Assembly: GCA_934646835.1 (NCBI GenBank) | Contig: CAKUES010000003.1 | Span: forward strand, 84,836-148,835 | Length of the DNA stretch: 64,000 nucleotides | Reading direction: 5' to 3' | From: an uncultured Coriobacteriales bacterium | Lineage (GTDB): Bacteria; Actinomycetota; Coriobacteriia; Coriobacteriales; QAMH01 | Shown here: piece after piece, positions 1-8,279 of the stretch | How the letters are laid out: each line of letters begins with the position of its first letter | How positions within the stretch are numbered: the stretch's first letter is position 1 | Translations under genes and position numbers: made by a program | Notes under the pieces: generated by a model | The model's database searches: none | What the model saw: the letters and a program-made list of their open reading frames with translations, nothing else | What the model was told of the DNA's origin: nothing

Positions 1-2
1 AG

Positions 3-275
3 GGCTATGCTGGCTTTGTGCAGCCTCGCAGCGGTTTGGCGCTTAAGCATGGTTTGACGATAGTCAACACGCCCGGACTTATCGACAGCGGCTACAGGGG
101 TGAGCTCGGTGTTATCGCCCTCAATACGGACAAGAGCGATTCCTTCGTCGTGAATCGCGGCGATCGTATTGCCCAGCTTGTTGTCCAGGCGGTTCCTGTT
201 GTGAATCTCATCGAAGTCGAAGAACTCGACGAGACCGAGCGTGGTGGCACTGGTTTTGGTTCTTCGGGCCTGTAG
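3..275 (+). CDS. dut: dUTP diphosphatase, C-terminal part (5' end outside window)
   Basis: This enzyme hydrolyses dUTP to dUMP and PPi, which keeps uracil out of DNA and feeds dTMP synthesis. The reading frame is open from the window edge ([13 protein letters not shown]...), so the gene starts upstream and only about 90 C-terminal residues are visible. Four of the five trimeric-dUTPase motifs can be read: PRSGLA (motif 2), [13 protein letters not shown] (motif 3, with the catalytic Asp), RIAQLVV (motif 4) and [10 protein letters not shown] (motif 5, the P-loop-like C-terminal arm). The GTG at 18 is an internal Val, not a start, because homology continues in front of it. Family assignment is secure. 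Confidence 0.95.
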   Translation, partial: GYAGFVQPRSGLALKHGLTIVNTPGLIDSGYRGELGVIALNTDKSDSFVVNRGDRIAQLVVQAVPVVNLIEVEELDETERGGTGFGSSGL

Positions 276-403
276 ATATAAATGCGTGTTGCAGGTGCAA
301 GCTAACCTATATGCACCTTATTAGTGCCCTCTCAGCACTCCCCTTCAATAAATTTTCAATAATCACTGATAATGTATGTTATGGGAACCTGGCTATTATG
401 GCC

Positions 404-446
404 ATGTGATGTGATGTGATGGTCGAGTGATGTGCATGTGCATGTG
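404..446. repeat. Short tandem repeats in the dut / secreted-protein gap
   Basis: Three tandem GTGAT units (406-420) are followed by overlapping TGTGCA units (about 430-445). The stretch lies in a non-coding gap (276-728) that has no convincing gene. Such tracts are prone to slipped-strand length change. No function can be read from them. Confidence 0.6.
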
Positions 447-604
447 TCACGACGTACACGGCAGAATGTGGCAGGCGCAGAGCCAAAGAATCTAACCACA
501 GCATGCCGTAGAGTCGTGTGCAACGTGTGCCAGCACAAGCCAGCGCAAACCCTCAAATAGCTCACAATCCGACAGAACACATAACCTTTATGACACGATT
601 GGGA

Positions 605-642
605 CATGTGTCCCAAAATGACCCCCTTATTTGGGACACATG
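605..642. repeat. 13-bp inverted repeat upstream of the secreted-protein gene (family G)
   Basis: Arms 605-617 and 630-642 are perfectly complementary around a 12-nt centre and contain TGTCCC / GGGACA. The left arm overlaps a second dyad (GGGACATGTGTCCC, 601-614). It lies about 90 bp before the start codon at 729, so it may be an operator or an mRNA hairpin. The same TGGGACA word recurs in the hairpin at 4506-4566. Confidence 0.6.
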
Positions 643-660
643 GGGCTTCCCTTCCGCAAA

Positions 661-677
661 CCCCCCCCCTATAGAAT
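661..677 (+). promoter_or_regulatory. Nine-C tract abutting a -10-like TAGAAT
   Basis: Nine consecutive C residues (661-669) run directly into TATAGAAT (670-677), which resembles an extended -10. No good -35 is seen at the usual distance. A homopolymer in a promoter spacer can change length, so this is a candidate expression switch for the gene at 729. The promoter call itself is weak. Confidence 0.35.
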
Positions 678-728
678 GGCGGCGGGATGTGGATATTCCC
701 ATAACAGCCCAGATGAGGAGGTCCGATC

Positions 729-1807
729 ATGAAGAAGAGATATGCGGCTATGGCAACAGGCGTCGCGGCGACTGCAGCATTTGCGCTTGCATTTGGCGGC
801 ACTGCCTTCGCTACCGACTACAAGTACTCCCAGGAGTTCGACACCCGGAGCGGCAATATCAAGGTCGAGGCTGACGGCAGTATCTTTCAGACCGGAGGCA
901 TGATTGGAGCCGTCCCCCTCAATGCCGACGGAAGCGCTTCGACTATTCATTGTCGTGTGACGGTCCCTGCTGGCTCAAAGCTTGAAGAGGACCAACTTGG
1001 TTTCACCGTTTCGACTAATAATGACGTCAGGTATTTGAAGCAAAGCTGGGACAGAGTTGGTGACGGTGTTTACGAAGGCTCGATGACTACTGACAAATGT
1101 GGCAACTATGGTCTGTACATTCCGATTTCCGAGGGCTTCTGGGACCATATTTTAACCTTCAATTACACTCCCGCTCTCCCGATCAAGATGAAGATCACCT
1201 CTTATCACGACAAGATTATCTTCGATCCGTCCAAGCTCGAGACGAACAAGAACGGCTACTGGACAGTCATCGTTGCCAACGGCGAGATGTATACCCTCAG
1301 GTATCCCAAAGTTCAGCAGCTCACCAAGCTGGAGGCAGGCAAGAAGTACAATATCCTCCTGAGCGGTGCCATGGAGAACGAAAAGGGCAACTTGAGCACA
1401 GGTTATGCAAAGACACAGGTTATGCAAAGACCTTTAGCGTCCCCATGGGTCCCAAAACCAAGCCGACCATCAAGTCCGTCAAGATCACCAAGGTCAAGGT
1501 GAAGAAGTACTTCAACTACCAGGAGTGGATGTACAAGTACAAGACCCGCTACACCTTCAAGGTCACGCTCGGCAAGAAGGCCTCCAAGACCAAGGGCGCC
1601 TACATCCAGATCAAGGGCACCAACGGCCTGCTCAACGCCTACCGCACCCTCAAGGGCACGGGCAAGACCTTCAGCTCCACCATCGAGATGGACGCCCCCG
1701 TCAGCTACAAGGGCGGCAAGGTCAAGTTCACCGCCATGACCTATAGCGACAACACCTACGGCGCCTACAGCCCCGAGTCCAAGGCCAAGACCGTCAAGAT
1801 CAAGTAA
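729..1807 (+). pseudogene. Secreted surface-type protein, frameshifted by a 17-bp tandem duplication
   Basis: The start at 729 follows an AGGAGG ribosome site (717-722). The first ~28 residues form a classical Sec signal peptide (MKKRY..., Ala-rich core, AFA-T cleavage). The frame then gives a secreted region of unknown family, reading ...MENEKGNLSTGYAKT. At 1398-1431 a 17-bp unit is present twice, which shifts the frame and ends translation at 1502. Removing one copy joins the upstream frame to the downstream frame (...TGYAKTFSVPMGPK...) and gives one 353-residue protein ending at 1807. The restored C-terminal ~115 residues are Lys/Thr/Tyr-rich and look like an Ig- or Fn3-like beta domain (IKSVKITKVKVKK...). 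The N-terminal half is lower in GC than the C-terminal half. It could be a true pseudogene, a phase-variable ON/OFF gene or an assembly error; function unknown. Confidence 0.8.
1398..1431 (+). repeat. 17-bp tandem duplication causing the frameshift
   Basis: ACAGGTTATGCAAAGAC occupies 1398-1414 and again 1415-1431 with no mismatch. Seventeen is not a multiple of three, so one copy keeps the gene open and two copies close it. Confidence 0.95.
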
Positions 1808-1830
1808 CACCCACGCCTCTTCCCGGGCTT

Positions 1831-1875
1831 GCGAGGGGTCCTCGGCGCCGATGCCGCAGGGCCCCTCGCTTTTTG
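1831..1875 (+). terminator. Rho-independent terminator after the secreted-protein gene
   Basis: A 12-bp stem (1831-1842 with 1858-1869, one G-U type mismatch) is followed by a run of five T (1870-1874). It sits 24 bp after the stop codon at 1807. Confidence 0.8.
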
Positions 1876-1923
1876 CTGCGGGATGCGGGTGACTGACGCA
1901 GGGCGTTTCGGTTCTGGCAGCGT

Positions 1924-1945
1924 GGCGCCGACTGCGTCTGGCGCC
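1924..1945 (-). repeat. Family I repeat copy 1
   Basis: Imperfect palindrome GGCGCCGACTGCGTCTGGCG (continuing CC), followed by CTACGAG and a GCTAACGC-like tail. Read on the minus strand it matches the copies near 14820-14873 and 29531-29588 over about 55 bp. Confidence 0.7.
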
Positions 1946-2002
1946 TACGAGCTGTCGCAACTCAATGGTGCTAACGCGGGGTGTTGCGCCCCCCAGCAAC
2001 AT

Positions 2003-2024
2003 GGCGTCGACTCCGTCTGGCGCC
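2003..2024 (-). repeat. Family I repeat copy 2
   Basis: A second copy of the dyad (GGCGTCGACTCCGTCTGGCG, continuing CC), 79 bp after copy 1 in the same orientation, in the convergent gap before uraA. Confidence 0.7.
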
Positions 2025-2089
2025 TACGTACGGGTTGTCGCAACATATTGGCGCTTGCGCGAGGGGTCGCCGTGAGAGGCAAAATGCTT

Positions 2090-2112
2090 GGGGAGGGACA
2101 GGGTCCCTCTCC
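2090..2112. repeat. Family D hairpin copy 1
   Basis: GGGGAGGGA and TCCCTCTCC arms around a short centre, followed by TACG. This is one of about twelve copies of this intergenic element in the window. Confidence 0.75.
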
Positions 2113-2176
2113 TACGCGCTTGCAGGGTCCGTTGCTTGCGTATGTCGTGTATGTAGCGAGCGATTGCGAGTTCGAC

Positions 2177-3610
2177 TTACTTCCGTGCCTTCATCGGCGG
2201 GACATCCTCGGCAGGAAAATCGGTCAGATCTGCCTCGAGGGGCATGGGAGCCTTGAACTCCTCTGCGGCTGCGGAGTCTGCAGGTAGGCCCTTGAAGGGG
2301 TCCTTGTCGGGCAGGATCGCATTGAGGACGATGCCGATGAGGGAGCCGATCGCCAGACCGGACAGGCTGATGGTCACGCCGGAGACCTCGAAGACGATGG
2401 CGCCGGCGGCACTCGTTGCGATGCCGAGCGAGAGCACCAAGATGATGGCGGCGACGAGGACATTGCGGCTCTTGGAGAAGTCGACGTGGTTCTCGACCAG
2501 GTTGCGCACGCCCACCGCAGAGATCATGCCGTAGAGCACGAGCGAGACGCCGCCGATAACGCAGGCAGGCATCGCTGCGATGACGGCTGCGAACTTGGGG
2601 CAGAAGGACAGCAGGATCGCGAAGATGGCGGCGATGCGCACGACGCGCGGGTCGAAGACCTTGGTCAGCGCCAAAACGCCGGTGTTCTCGCCGTAGGTGG
2701 TGTTGGCCGGTGCGCCAAAGAGCGAGGCCAGCATCGTCGCCAGGCCGTCGCCCAGCAGGGTGCGGTGCAGGCCCGGGTTGGCGATGTAGTTGCGGTTGGT
2801 GGTAGAGCAGATGGCGGTGATGTCGCCGATGTGCTCGATCATGGTCGCAAAGGCGAGCGGCATGATCGTGATGATCGCCGTAATCGCCAGACCGGAGTCA
2901 AAGTCAGGGCCCAGGATGCCAAAGACCGTGTGGTCCCACTCGATGGGAAGGCCGATCCATGCAGCCTCCTGCACGCCGGAGAAGTCGACCTCGCCCAGGC
3001 AGACGGCCAGCACGTAGGAGACGATGACGCCGATGAGGATGGGGATGATCTTGACCATGCCCTTGCCCCAGATGTTGCAGATGATGATGACCGCAACGGC
3101 CACGACGGCGACCAGCCAGTTGGTCGCGCAGTTGTTGATAGCAGAGCTTGCCAGGATCAAGCCGATGCAGATGACGATGGGGCCGGTGACGACCGGCGGG
3201 AAGAAGCGCATGACACGCTCGGCGCCAAAGACCTTGAAGAGCAGGGAGAGCACGAGGTAGAGCATGCTGGCAAAGAAGACGCCCAGGCAAGCGTAGGGCA
3301 GAAGCTCCGGCTCGCCGTTGGGAGCGATGGCAGCGTAGCCTGCGATGAAGGCGAAGGAGGAGCCTAGGAATGCGGGTACCACTCCCCTGCCGAGCAGGTG
3401 GAACAGCAGCGTGCCGAGGCCCGCCATCAAAAGGGTTGCTGCGACGGGAAGTCCCGTGAGAACGGGAACGAGGATTGTCGCGCCGAACATCGCGAACATA
3501 TGCTGCAGTCCGAAAACGATCATCTTGGGCTTGCCGAGCACCGTCGCATCGTAAATAGCGTCCGGCGAGTCCTGTGCGCCCATAGTGGGTATAGCTTTCT
3601 TGTTGGCCAT
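2177..3610 (-). CDS. uraA: Uracil permease, NCS2 family
   Basis: An integral membrane uracil:proton symporter of the nucleobase-cation-symporter-2 family. The 477-residue protein has the usual 14-helix hydrophobic pattern, beginning MIVFGLQHMFAMFGATILVPVLTGL at residues ~30-54. A conserved NCS2 stretch, NTTYGENTGVLALTKV (~300-315), carries the substrate-binding Glu region. The C-terminal ~45 residues are polar and cytoplasmic. The start at 3610 is preceded by GGAGG on the minus strand. It lies 78 bp downstream of upp on the same strand, so import and phosphoribosylation of uracil are probably co-expressed. Xanthine specificity cannot be excluded by sequence, but the upp neighbour favours uracil. 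Confidence 0.93.
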   Translation of the reverse strand: MANKKAIPTMGAQDSPDAIYDATVLGKPKMIVFGLQHMFAMFGATILVPVLTGLPVAATLLMAGLGTLLFHLLGRGVVPAFLGSSFAFIAGYAAIAPNGEPELLPYACLGVFFASMLYLVLSLLFKVFGAERVMRFFPPVVTGPIVICIGLILASSAINNCATNWLVAVVAVAVIIICNIWGKGMVKIIPILIGVIVSYVLAVCLGEVDFSGVQEAAWIGLPIEWDHTVFGILGPDFDSGLAITAIITIMPLAFATMIEHIGDITAICSTTNRNYIANPGLHRTLLGDGLATMLASLFGAPANTTYGENTGVLALTKVFDPRVVRIAAIFAILLSFCPKFAAVIAAMPACVIGGVSLVLYGMISAVGVRNLVENHVDFSKSRNVLVAAIILVLSLGIATSAAGAIVFEVSGVTISLSGLAIGSLIGIVLNAILPDKDPFKGLPADSAAAEEFKAPMPLEADLTDFPAEDVPPMKARK

Positions 3611-3636
3611 AAAGCCTCCTTGCTGGTTGCAGATGA

Positions 3637-3661
3637 AGGGGCCGTCAGCGGCGGCCCCTTT
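3637..3661 (-). promoter_or_regulatory. GC-rich hairpin between upp and uraA
   Basis: Arms 3637-3645 and 3653-3661 (AAGGGGCCG / CGGCCCCTT) form a 9-bp stem with a 7-nt loop. No U-run follows on the minus strand, so it is more likely an mRNA-stability or attenuating hairpin than a full terminator. Confidence 0.45.
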
Positions 3662-3688
3662 GAGTTTGCGTGGTTGGATTGTTGACGG

Positions 3689-4327
3689 CTACTTCGTGCC
3701 GAAGATGCGGTCGCCGGCGTCGCCGAGGCCGGGGACGATGTAGGCCGCCTCGTTGAGTCCCTCGTCGACGGCACAGGTGTAGATCTTGACCTCGGGATCC
3801 TGCTCGATCAGGGTCTTGATGCCCTCCGGTGCGGCGACGATGTTGAGGAAGCGGATGGTGCCCTTGACGCCTGCCTTGCGCAGGAACTGCACTGCGGCGC
3901 AGGCAGAGCCGCCGGTGGCGAGCATCGGGTCGAGCAGCAAGACGTCACGCTCGGCGATGTCGACGGGAAGCTTCTCGTAGTACGGGATGGGCTCGTGTGT
4001 CTCCTCATTACGGTACATGCCAAGGTGGCCGACGCGCGCAGCCGGGACGATCTCCAGCACGCCGTCAACCATGCCGAGTCCAGCACGCAGGATGGGGACG
4101 ATCGCGAGCTTCTTGCCGGCGATCTCCTTGGCGGTCGTCTTGCAGATCGGGGTCTCGATCTCGACGTCGCGCAGGGGCAGGTCGCGGGTTGCCTCATAGG
4201 CCTCGTACATCGCAAGCTCGCTCACCAGCTCGCGGAACTGCTTGGAGGACGTGTCCGTGCGGCGCAGGATGGAGAGCTTGTGCTGAACCATGGGGTGGTC
4301 GACGAGTACGACGTGATCTTCGAACAT
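3689..4327 (-). CDS. upp: Uracil phosphoribosyltransferase
   Basis: Converts uracil plus PRPP to UMP, the salvage step that traps imported uracil. The PRPP-binding loop [12 protein letters not shown] (~130-141) and the C-terminal flexible region [13 protein letters not shown] match Upp, and the family's [14 protein letters not shown] block is present at ~80-93. I place the start at the ATG at 4327 (MFEDHV...) because AGGAGG sits 7 nt upstream and the resulting 212 residues fit the usual ~209. The in-frame ATG at 4354 lacks such a site. First gene of a upp-uraA pair. Confidence 0.96.
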   Translation of the reverse strand: MFEDHVVLVDHPMVQHKLSILRRTDTSSKQFRELVSELAMYEAYEATRDLPLRDVEIETPICKTTAKEIAGKKLAIVPILRAGLGMVDGVLEIVPAARVGHLGMYRNEETHEPIPYYEKLPVDIAERDVLLLDPMLATGGSACAAVQFLRKAGVKGTIRFLNIVAAPEGIKTLIEQDPEVKIYTCAVDEGLNEAAYIVPGLGDAGDRIFGTK

Positions 4328-4505
4328 CGGGTTGCCTCCTGAATCAAACTGCATGGGTGTGCCGAGCCGCAGGGTGCAGGGTCCTACGCTCGTTTTTCGC
4401 TAAAGAAATACTATACGCAACACGACAGGTGTATGGGTCGTGATTGCTGGCGGATTGTCGGAACCTTCGGAGAATGTAAGGTTATGGGCGTCCTAAATGC
4501 AGCTG

Positions 4506-4566
4506 GTCTTTTATGGGACAGGAGAAGGCGCGGGTAGCTAGAGGCTCCCTCTGTCCCATAAAAGAC
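4506..4566. repeat. 16-bp inverted repeat, family G
   Basis: Perfect arms 4506-4521 and 4551-4566 (GTCTTTTATGGGACAG and its complement) with a 29-nt centre. It lies in the gap between upp and the helicase gene, close to a family B hairpin. Confidence 0.75.
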
Positions 4567-4599
4567 AAGGTGCATTTTGGGACACCCTGCCTGCCGGCA

Positions 4600-4644
4600 A
4601 AGACCGGTCAACAAATCGGTCTGACGGAAGTGTTGACCGGTCTT
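4600..4644. repeat. Family B hairpin copy 1
   Basis: Arms AAGACCGGTCAACA (4600-4613) and TGTTGACCGGTCTT (4631-4644) enclose AATCGGTCTGACGGAAG. The centre matches the arms of the larger family B elements at 13853-13938 and 41007-41091. Confidence 0.75.
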
Positions 4645-4658
4645 CTTCCTCGCAAACG

Positions 4659-4687
4659 AAAAAAAGACCCGCCGAAGCGGGTCTTTG
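4659..4687 (-). terminator. Rho-independent terminator of the helicase gene
   Basis: On the minus strand AAAGACCCGC-TTCG-GCGGGTCTTT runs into a U-rich tail, nine bases past the helicase stop. This is a textbook intrinsic terminator. Confidence 0.92.
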
Positions 4688-4695
4688 ATCACCGT

Positions 4696-6576
4696 TTAGT
4701 GGTTGGAGGAGTAACGGCCGGGACGGAAGCTGCCACTCTTCTTGGGGCCGCGGCCGCGCTTGTCGCCGCCAAAGCCGCCCTTGGAGCCGCCGTTGCCGCG
4801 GCCCTTGAAGCCGTCGCTCTTGCCGCCCTTGTAGCCCTGGCCGCCCTTGCCACCGCGGAGCTTGCCGTAGCCACCCTTGCCGTTGCCAAAGCTGCGCTTA
4901 TCGTCGCGCTTGCCCTCGCCGCGGTCAAAACGGTCGTTGCCCTTCTTGAAGCCACCCTCGCGCTTGGGGCCCTTGTCGAAGTCGCGCTTGGGACCCTTGC
5001 GGTCAAAGCCCTTGTGACCCCTCTTCTCCGCGAAGTCGCCCTTGCCGGAGGTCTTCTTCTTGGGGCGACGGGGCTTGTCCTCGTCGATCCAGGCGTCGCC
5101 GGAGTCATGGCTCTTCTTCTTGCTGCCGCCGTAGAACTTGCCAAAGACCTCGGACTCGCCGTTGTTCTTCTTGCCCTTCTTGGTGTCATCCCAGCGCATG
5201 TCGTGCTGCTTCTTCTCCGGTTTGTCGGACTTGAAGTCCTTCTTCTTGCCGTCGAAGTCGCGGCGCTTCTTGTCGCCCTTGCGCTCGGACTTGTGCTTGT
5301 GGCTGTCGTCGCGCTCGTCGTCGTGGTGGCGCTTGTCACGCTTGGGCTTGCCTGCGGATGCGGCCTTGGCCGTGCTCTTCTTGTGGTCGAAGTCGTTGTC
5401 CTTGGCGCCAGCGGCAACGCGCTCCTTGGCGAGCTGCTCGATCTCCTTGCGGTCGAAGCCCTCGATTTCGAGCTCGGGGAGCTTCTGCTTGATCAGGCGC
5501 TCGATGTCCTTGAGCAGGCCCTTGTTCTCCGGGCTGACCAGTGAGACGGCAAAGCCCTTCTCGCCGGCGCGGCCGGTGCGGCCGATGCGGTGGATGTAGT
5601 CCTCAGCCATCATGGGCAGGTCGTAGTTGACGACGTAATCGACGTTGCTCACGTCGATGCCGCGGGCCAGGACGTCGGTTGCAACCAGGATGTTGGCGTC
5701 GCCCTTGTCAAATGCGGCCAGTGCCTTGCGGCGCTGCGCCTGGGAGCGGTCGGAGTGGATGGTCTCTGCCTTGTAGCCCTCTCGCTTGAGCATGCGAGCG
5801 CAGGTGTCGACGCGGTGCTTGGTGCGGGCGAAGACGATGACGCGCTCGGCACCGCGGTCCGCGAGGATGGCGTTGAGGGTCTCGGGCTTGGCCTGGTGGT
5901 TGATGTGGATGATGAACTGCTCGACGTTGTCGGAGGTGTCGCCGCGACGTGCGATCTCGACGGTGACGGGGTCGTTCATCATGCTCTTGGAGACGCGCTT
6001 GACGTTCTTGTCGATGGTCGCAGAGAACAGCAGGGTCTGGTGCTCGCCGTCGATCCTGTCGACGATCTTCGTGATGGAGGGCAAAAAGCCCATGTCAACC
6101 ATGCGGTCGGCCTCGTCGAGGACGAGAATCTTGACCTGGTCGAGCTTGGCTGCGCCTTGGTTGATGAGGTCCTCGAGGCGGCCGGGGGTCGCGATCAGGA
6201 CGTCGATGCCGCGCTTGAGTGCCTGCTTCTGGGGGTTGTAGGAGACGCCGCCGACGAACTTGGCGACCTTGTGCTTGGTCACCTTGGCGATCTGGTCGCA
6301 GACCTCGCAGATCTGGTCGGCGAGCTCGCGGGTCGGGGTGACGACGAGCATGTAGGGACCGCAGCCCTTCTTGCAGTGGTCGAGGCCGTCCATGCTCGGC
6401 AGGCAGAAGGCAGCGGTCTTGCCGGTGCCGGTCTGTGCGCCAGCGATGATGTCGCGGCCCTCGAGTGCGGCGGGAATTGCCTGCTCCTGGACGGGCGTGG
6501 GGTTCTCATAGCCCATCTTGGAGACAGCGCGGAGGATGTCCTCGGACAGGCCGAGGTCTGCAAACGTTGTAGTCAT
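4696..6576 (-). CDS. DEAD-box ATP-dependent RNA helicase with long Lys/Gly-rich tail
   Basis: An RNA-remodelling ATPase, likely involved in ribosome assembly or cold/stress RNA folding. Residues 1-~380 hold the two RecA domains: Q motif (F..L......GY..PTPVQ), Walker A AGAQTGTGKT (~46-55), PTRELA, DEAD box VLDEADRMVDMGF (~150-162), SAT, and ARGIDV plus YIHRIGRTGRAG (~325-350). From about 395 to 626 the protein is an unusually long, very basic tail of Lys/Asp-rich then Gly/Arg/Lys-rich repeats (KGGKGGYGK-like), typical of RhlE/CshA-like RNA-binding tails but longer. RhlE, DeaD and CshA cannot be told apart with certainty. Monocistronic, with its own terminator. Confidence 0.95.
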   Translation of the reverse strand: MTTTFADLGLSEDILRAVSKMGYENPTPVQEQAIPAALEGRDIIAGAQTGTGKTAAFCLPSMDGLDHCKKGCGPYMLVVTPTRELADQICEVCDQIAKVTKHKVAKFVGGVSYNPQKQALKRGIDVLIATPGRLEDLINQGAAKLDQVKILVLDEADRMVDMGFLPSITKIVDRIDGEHQTLLFSATIDKNVKRVSKSMMNDPVTVEIARRGDTSDNVEQFIIHINHQAKPETLNAILADRGAERVIVFARTKHRVDTCARMLKREGYKAETIHSDRSQAQRRKALAAFDKGDANILVATDVLARGIDVSNVDYVVNYDLPMMAEDYIHRIGRTGRAGEKGFAVSLVSPENKGLLKDIERLIKQKLPELEIEGFDRKEIEQLAKERVAAGAKDNDFDHKKSTAKAASAGKPKRDKRHHDDERDDSHKHKSERKGDKKRRDFDGKKKDFKSDKPEKKQHDMRWDDTKKGKKNNGESEVFGKFYGGSKKKSHDSGDAWIDEDKPRRPKKKTSGKGDFAEKRGHKGFDRKGPKRDFDKGPKREGGFKKGNDRFDRGEGKRDDKRSFGNGKGGYGKLRGGKGGQGYKGGKSDGFKGRGNGGSKGGFGGDKRGRGPKKSGSFRPGRYSSNH

Positions 6577-7056
6577 ATTTGGTTACGTCCTATTCTGGGA
6601 GTCTTAAACCTTCTTGTACTTGAGCTGGTCTTTTAGCAATAACACGTCGATGTGCACGAAACGGGATCTCACTCTTGTTTGTGGGCCGAGTACGGTTTGG
6701 CTCTCCAACCGCTCGGCAGCATCATCTAATGCGTTTTGCTGTTCTCGACAGGTCTTGCGCAACCTCTGGCTGCTGCCTGCCGCGAGCTCCCGGGACGTCT
6801 CTCTATGTATTTAATGCTATAGAAAAGCAACCCTTTAATGATAACGGATTTTATGCAGGTATGGAAGTGCCGATTATCGGCAGCGCCGTGAACGGCAATT
6901 TGGTGTCATCCGCCTTGTCTATCCGCTAAAATGCCTTCCGCAGATAGAAGCGTTAACCCGTGCGAAACACTCCCCAATCGCATCGAACGTAAAGTAACAT
7001 TTCAAGCAAACCTACCCGCCCACTGTGGCTTTCAATTCGACAGAAAGGCGACGCAT
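6577..7056. other. Non-coding gap between divergent helicase and ddh genes
   Basis: A 480-bp divergent region of lower GC. It should carry both promoters, but I cannot place a convincing -35/-10 pair. No supported small gene, RNA gene or repeat-family copy was seen. Confidence 0.4.
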
Positions 7057-8034
7057 ATGACTCGTATTGGTATTTTGGGCTACGGCAACCTCGGGAAGGG
7101 CGTTGAGCTGGCCATTCGACAAAACGACGACACGGAGCTCGTTGCCGTCTACACGCGCCGCAACCCTGCAGACGTCAAGATCGCGACCGAGGGCGTGGCC
7201 GTCCGCTCCGTTGCAGACCTCGAGTCCGGCAACGAGGACATCGACGTGCTCATCCTCTGCGGCGGTTCTGCGACCGATCTGCCCGAGCAGACCCCCAAGT
7301 ACGCTGCGCTCTACAACGTGGTCGACTCCTTTGACACCCATGCCAAAATCCCCGTGCACTTTGCCAACGTCGACGCTGCCGCCAAGGCTGCCGGCAAGAC
7401 CGCGCTGATCTCCTGCGGTTGGGACCCGGGCCTGTTCTCCCTCAACCGCCTCTACGCGAGCTGCATCCTGCCTCAGGGTGCCGATTACACCTTCTGGGGT
7501 CGCGGTGTCTCCCAGGGTCACTCCGACGCGCTGCGCCGCATCCCCGGCGTCGCCGACGCTCGCCAGTACACCGTCCCCGTCCCTGAGGCCCTCGAGGCTG
7601 TCCGCTCCGGTTCCAATCCCGAGCTCACCACGCGCCAGAAGCATACCCGCGAGTGCTGGGTTGTCCTGGAGGAGGGTGCTGACCCCGAGGCCGTGACCAA
7701 GCAGATCGTCGAAATGCCCAACTACTTCGACGAATATGACGTCACCGTCAACTTCATCTCCCAAGAAGAGCTCGACCGCGACCATGCCGGCCTGCCCCAT
7801 GGCGGCGTCGTTATCCGCACCGGCAAGACCGCCGGCGACAAGAACTGCAGGATCGAGTACTCCCTCGACCTCGACTCCAACCCCGAGTTCACCGCCTGCG
7901 TGCTCGTCACCTACGCGCGCGCTATCGCCCGCCTTGCCGCCGAGGGCGATCACGGCTGCAAGACCGCCTTCGACATCGCACCGGCGTATCTGTCTGCCCA
8001 CAGCGCCGAGGAGCTGCGCGCTCATATGCTGTAG
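7057..8034 (+). CDS. ddh: meso-diaminopimelate D-dehydrogenase
   Basis: NADPH-dependent reductive amination of tetrahydrodipicolinate straight to meso-DAP, the peptidoglycan cross-linker and lysine precursor. The N-terminal Rossmann motif IGILGYGNLGKGVELA (3-18) and the conserved CGWDPGLFSLNR (substrate region, ~130-141), HTRECWVVLEEGAD and PHGGVVIRTG blocks are as in Ddh; 325 residues is the normal length. The ATG at 7057 is chosen because the family starts MTRIGILGYGNLG; an AGAAAGG site precedes it, and the longer frame back to 6931 has no homology. A strong terminator follows. The window also encodes DapL and DapF, so two routes to meso-DAP coexist. Confidence 0.95.
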   Translation: MTRIGILGYGNLGKGVELAIRQNDDTELVAVYTRRNPADVKIATEGVAVRSVADLESGNEDIDVLILCGGSATDLPEQTPKYAALYNVVDSFDTHAKIPVHFANVDAAAKAAGKTALISCGWDPGLFSLNRLYASCILPQGADYTFWGRGVSQGHSDALRRIPGVADARQYTVPVPEALEAVRSGSNPELTTRQKHTRECWVVLEEGADPEAVTKQIVEMPNYFDEYDVTVNFISQEELDRDHAGLPHGGVVIRTGKTAGDKNCRIEYSLDLDSNPEFTACVLVTYARAIARLAAEGDHGCKTAFDIAPAYLSAHSAEELRAHML

Positions 8035-8063
8035 AGCTCAGATGCGATAAGTACATCGATGAA

Positions 8064-8099
8064 AGCGCCCGCTGGCTACTTGCCGGCGGGCGCTATTTT
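8064..8099 (+). terminator. Rho-independent terminator after ddh
   Basis: AGCGCCCGC (8064-8072) pairs with GCGGGCGCT (8086-8094) with further inner pairs, followed by ATTTTG. Confidence 0.88.
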
Positions 8100-8103
8100 G
8101 TTG

Positions 8104-8140
8104 CGTGACACACAATGTCACTGGCACAAAGTGTGTCACG
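8104..8140 (-). repeat. Family A hairpin copy 1
   Basis: Arms CGTGACACAC / GTGTGTCACG surround the conserved family A core, here in the GTCACTGGCAC orientation. It lies between convergent ddh and the hybrid kinase. Confidence 0.8.
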
Positions 8141-8166
8141 GACGACCTTTGCAGCGCAGGTATCAC

Positions 8167-8245
8167 CGTTTGAGACCAGGTCCTTTCCGTTCAACGCCTT
8201 CGGCTTGAACGGTAAAGGCCACTGACAATCGTCTGGTCTCAAACG
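8167..8245 (+). repeat. Family C hairpin copy 1 (with insertion in right arm)
   Basis: The outer arm CGTTTGAGACCAG (8167-8179) pairs with 8233-8245. The core CCGTTCAA-CGCCTTCGGC-TTGAACGG has the 10-nt loop typical of the family. About 13 extra bases interrupt the right arm, unlike the three perfect or near-perfect copies elsewhere. Confidence 0.75.
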
Positions 8246-8279
8246 TTTGGTTGCGAGTGAGTGTGTCCGTTGCGGCCCC

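Noticed and set aside
356..802. Small open frames on both strands between dut and the secreted-protein gene
   Set aside because: No ribosome site or homology; they run across the inverted repeat and the poly-C tract.
4513..5544. A 343-codon Ala/Leu/Val-rich frame antisense to the helicase tail, resembling membrane helices
   Set aside because: It is the complement of the Lys/Gly-rich repeat tail and starts inside two intergenic hairpins and a terminator.
6614..6929. Short plus-strand frames between the helicase and ddh genes
   Set aside because: No plausible start site, composition or similarity.
8104..8140. Family A hairpins as ordinary intrinsic terminators
   Set aside because: They lack a U-tract, and at ddh a proper terminator already lies just upstream at 8064-8099.
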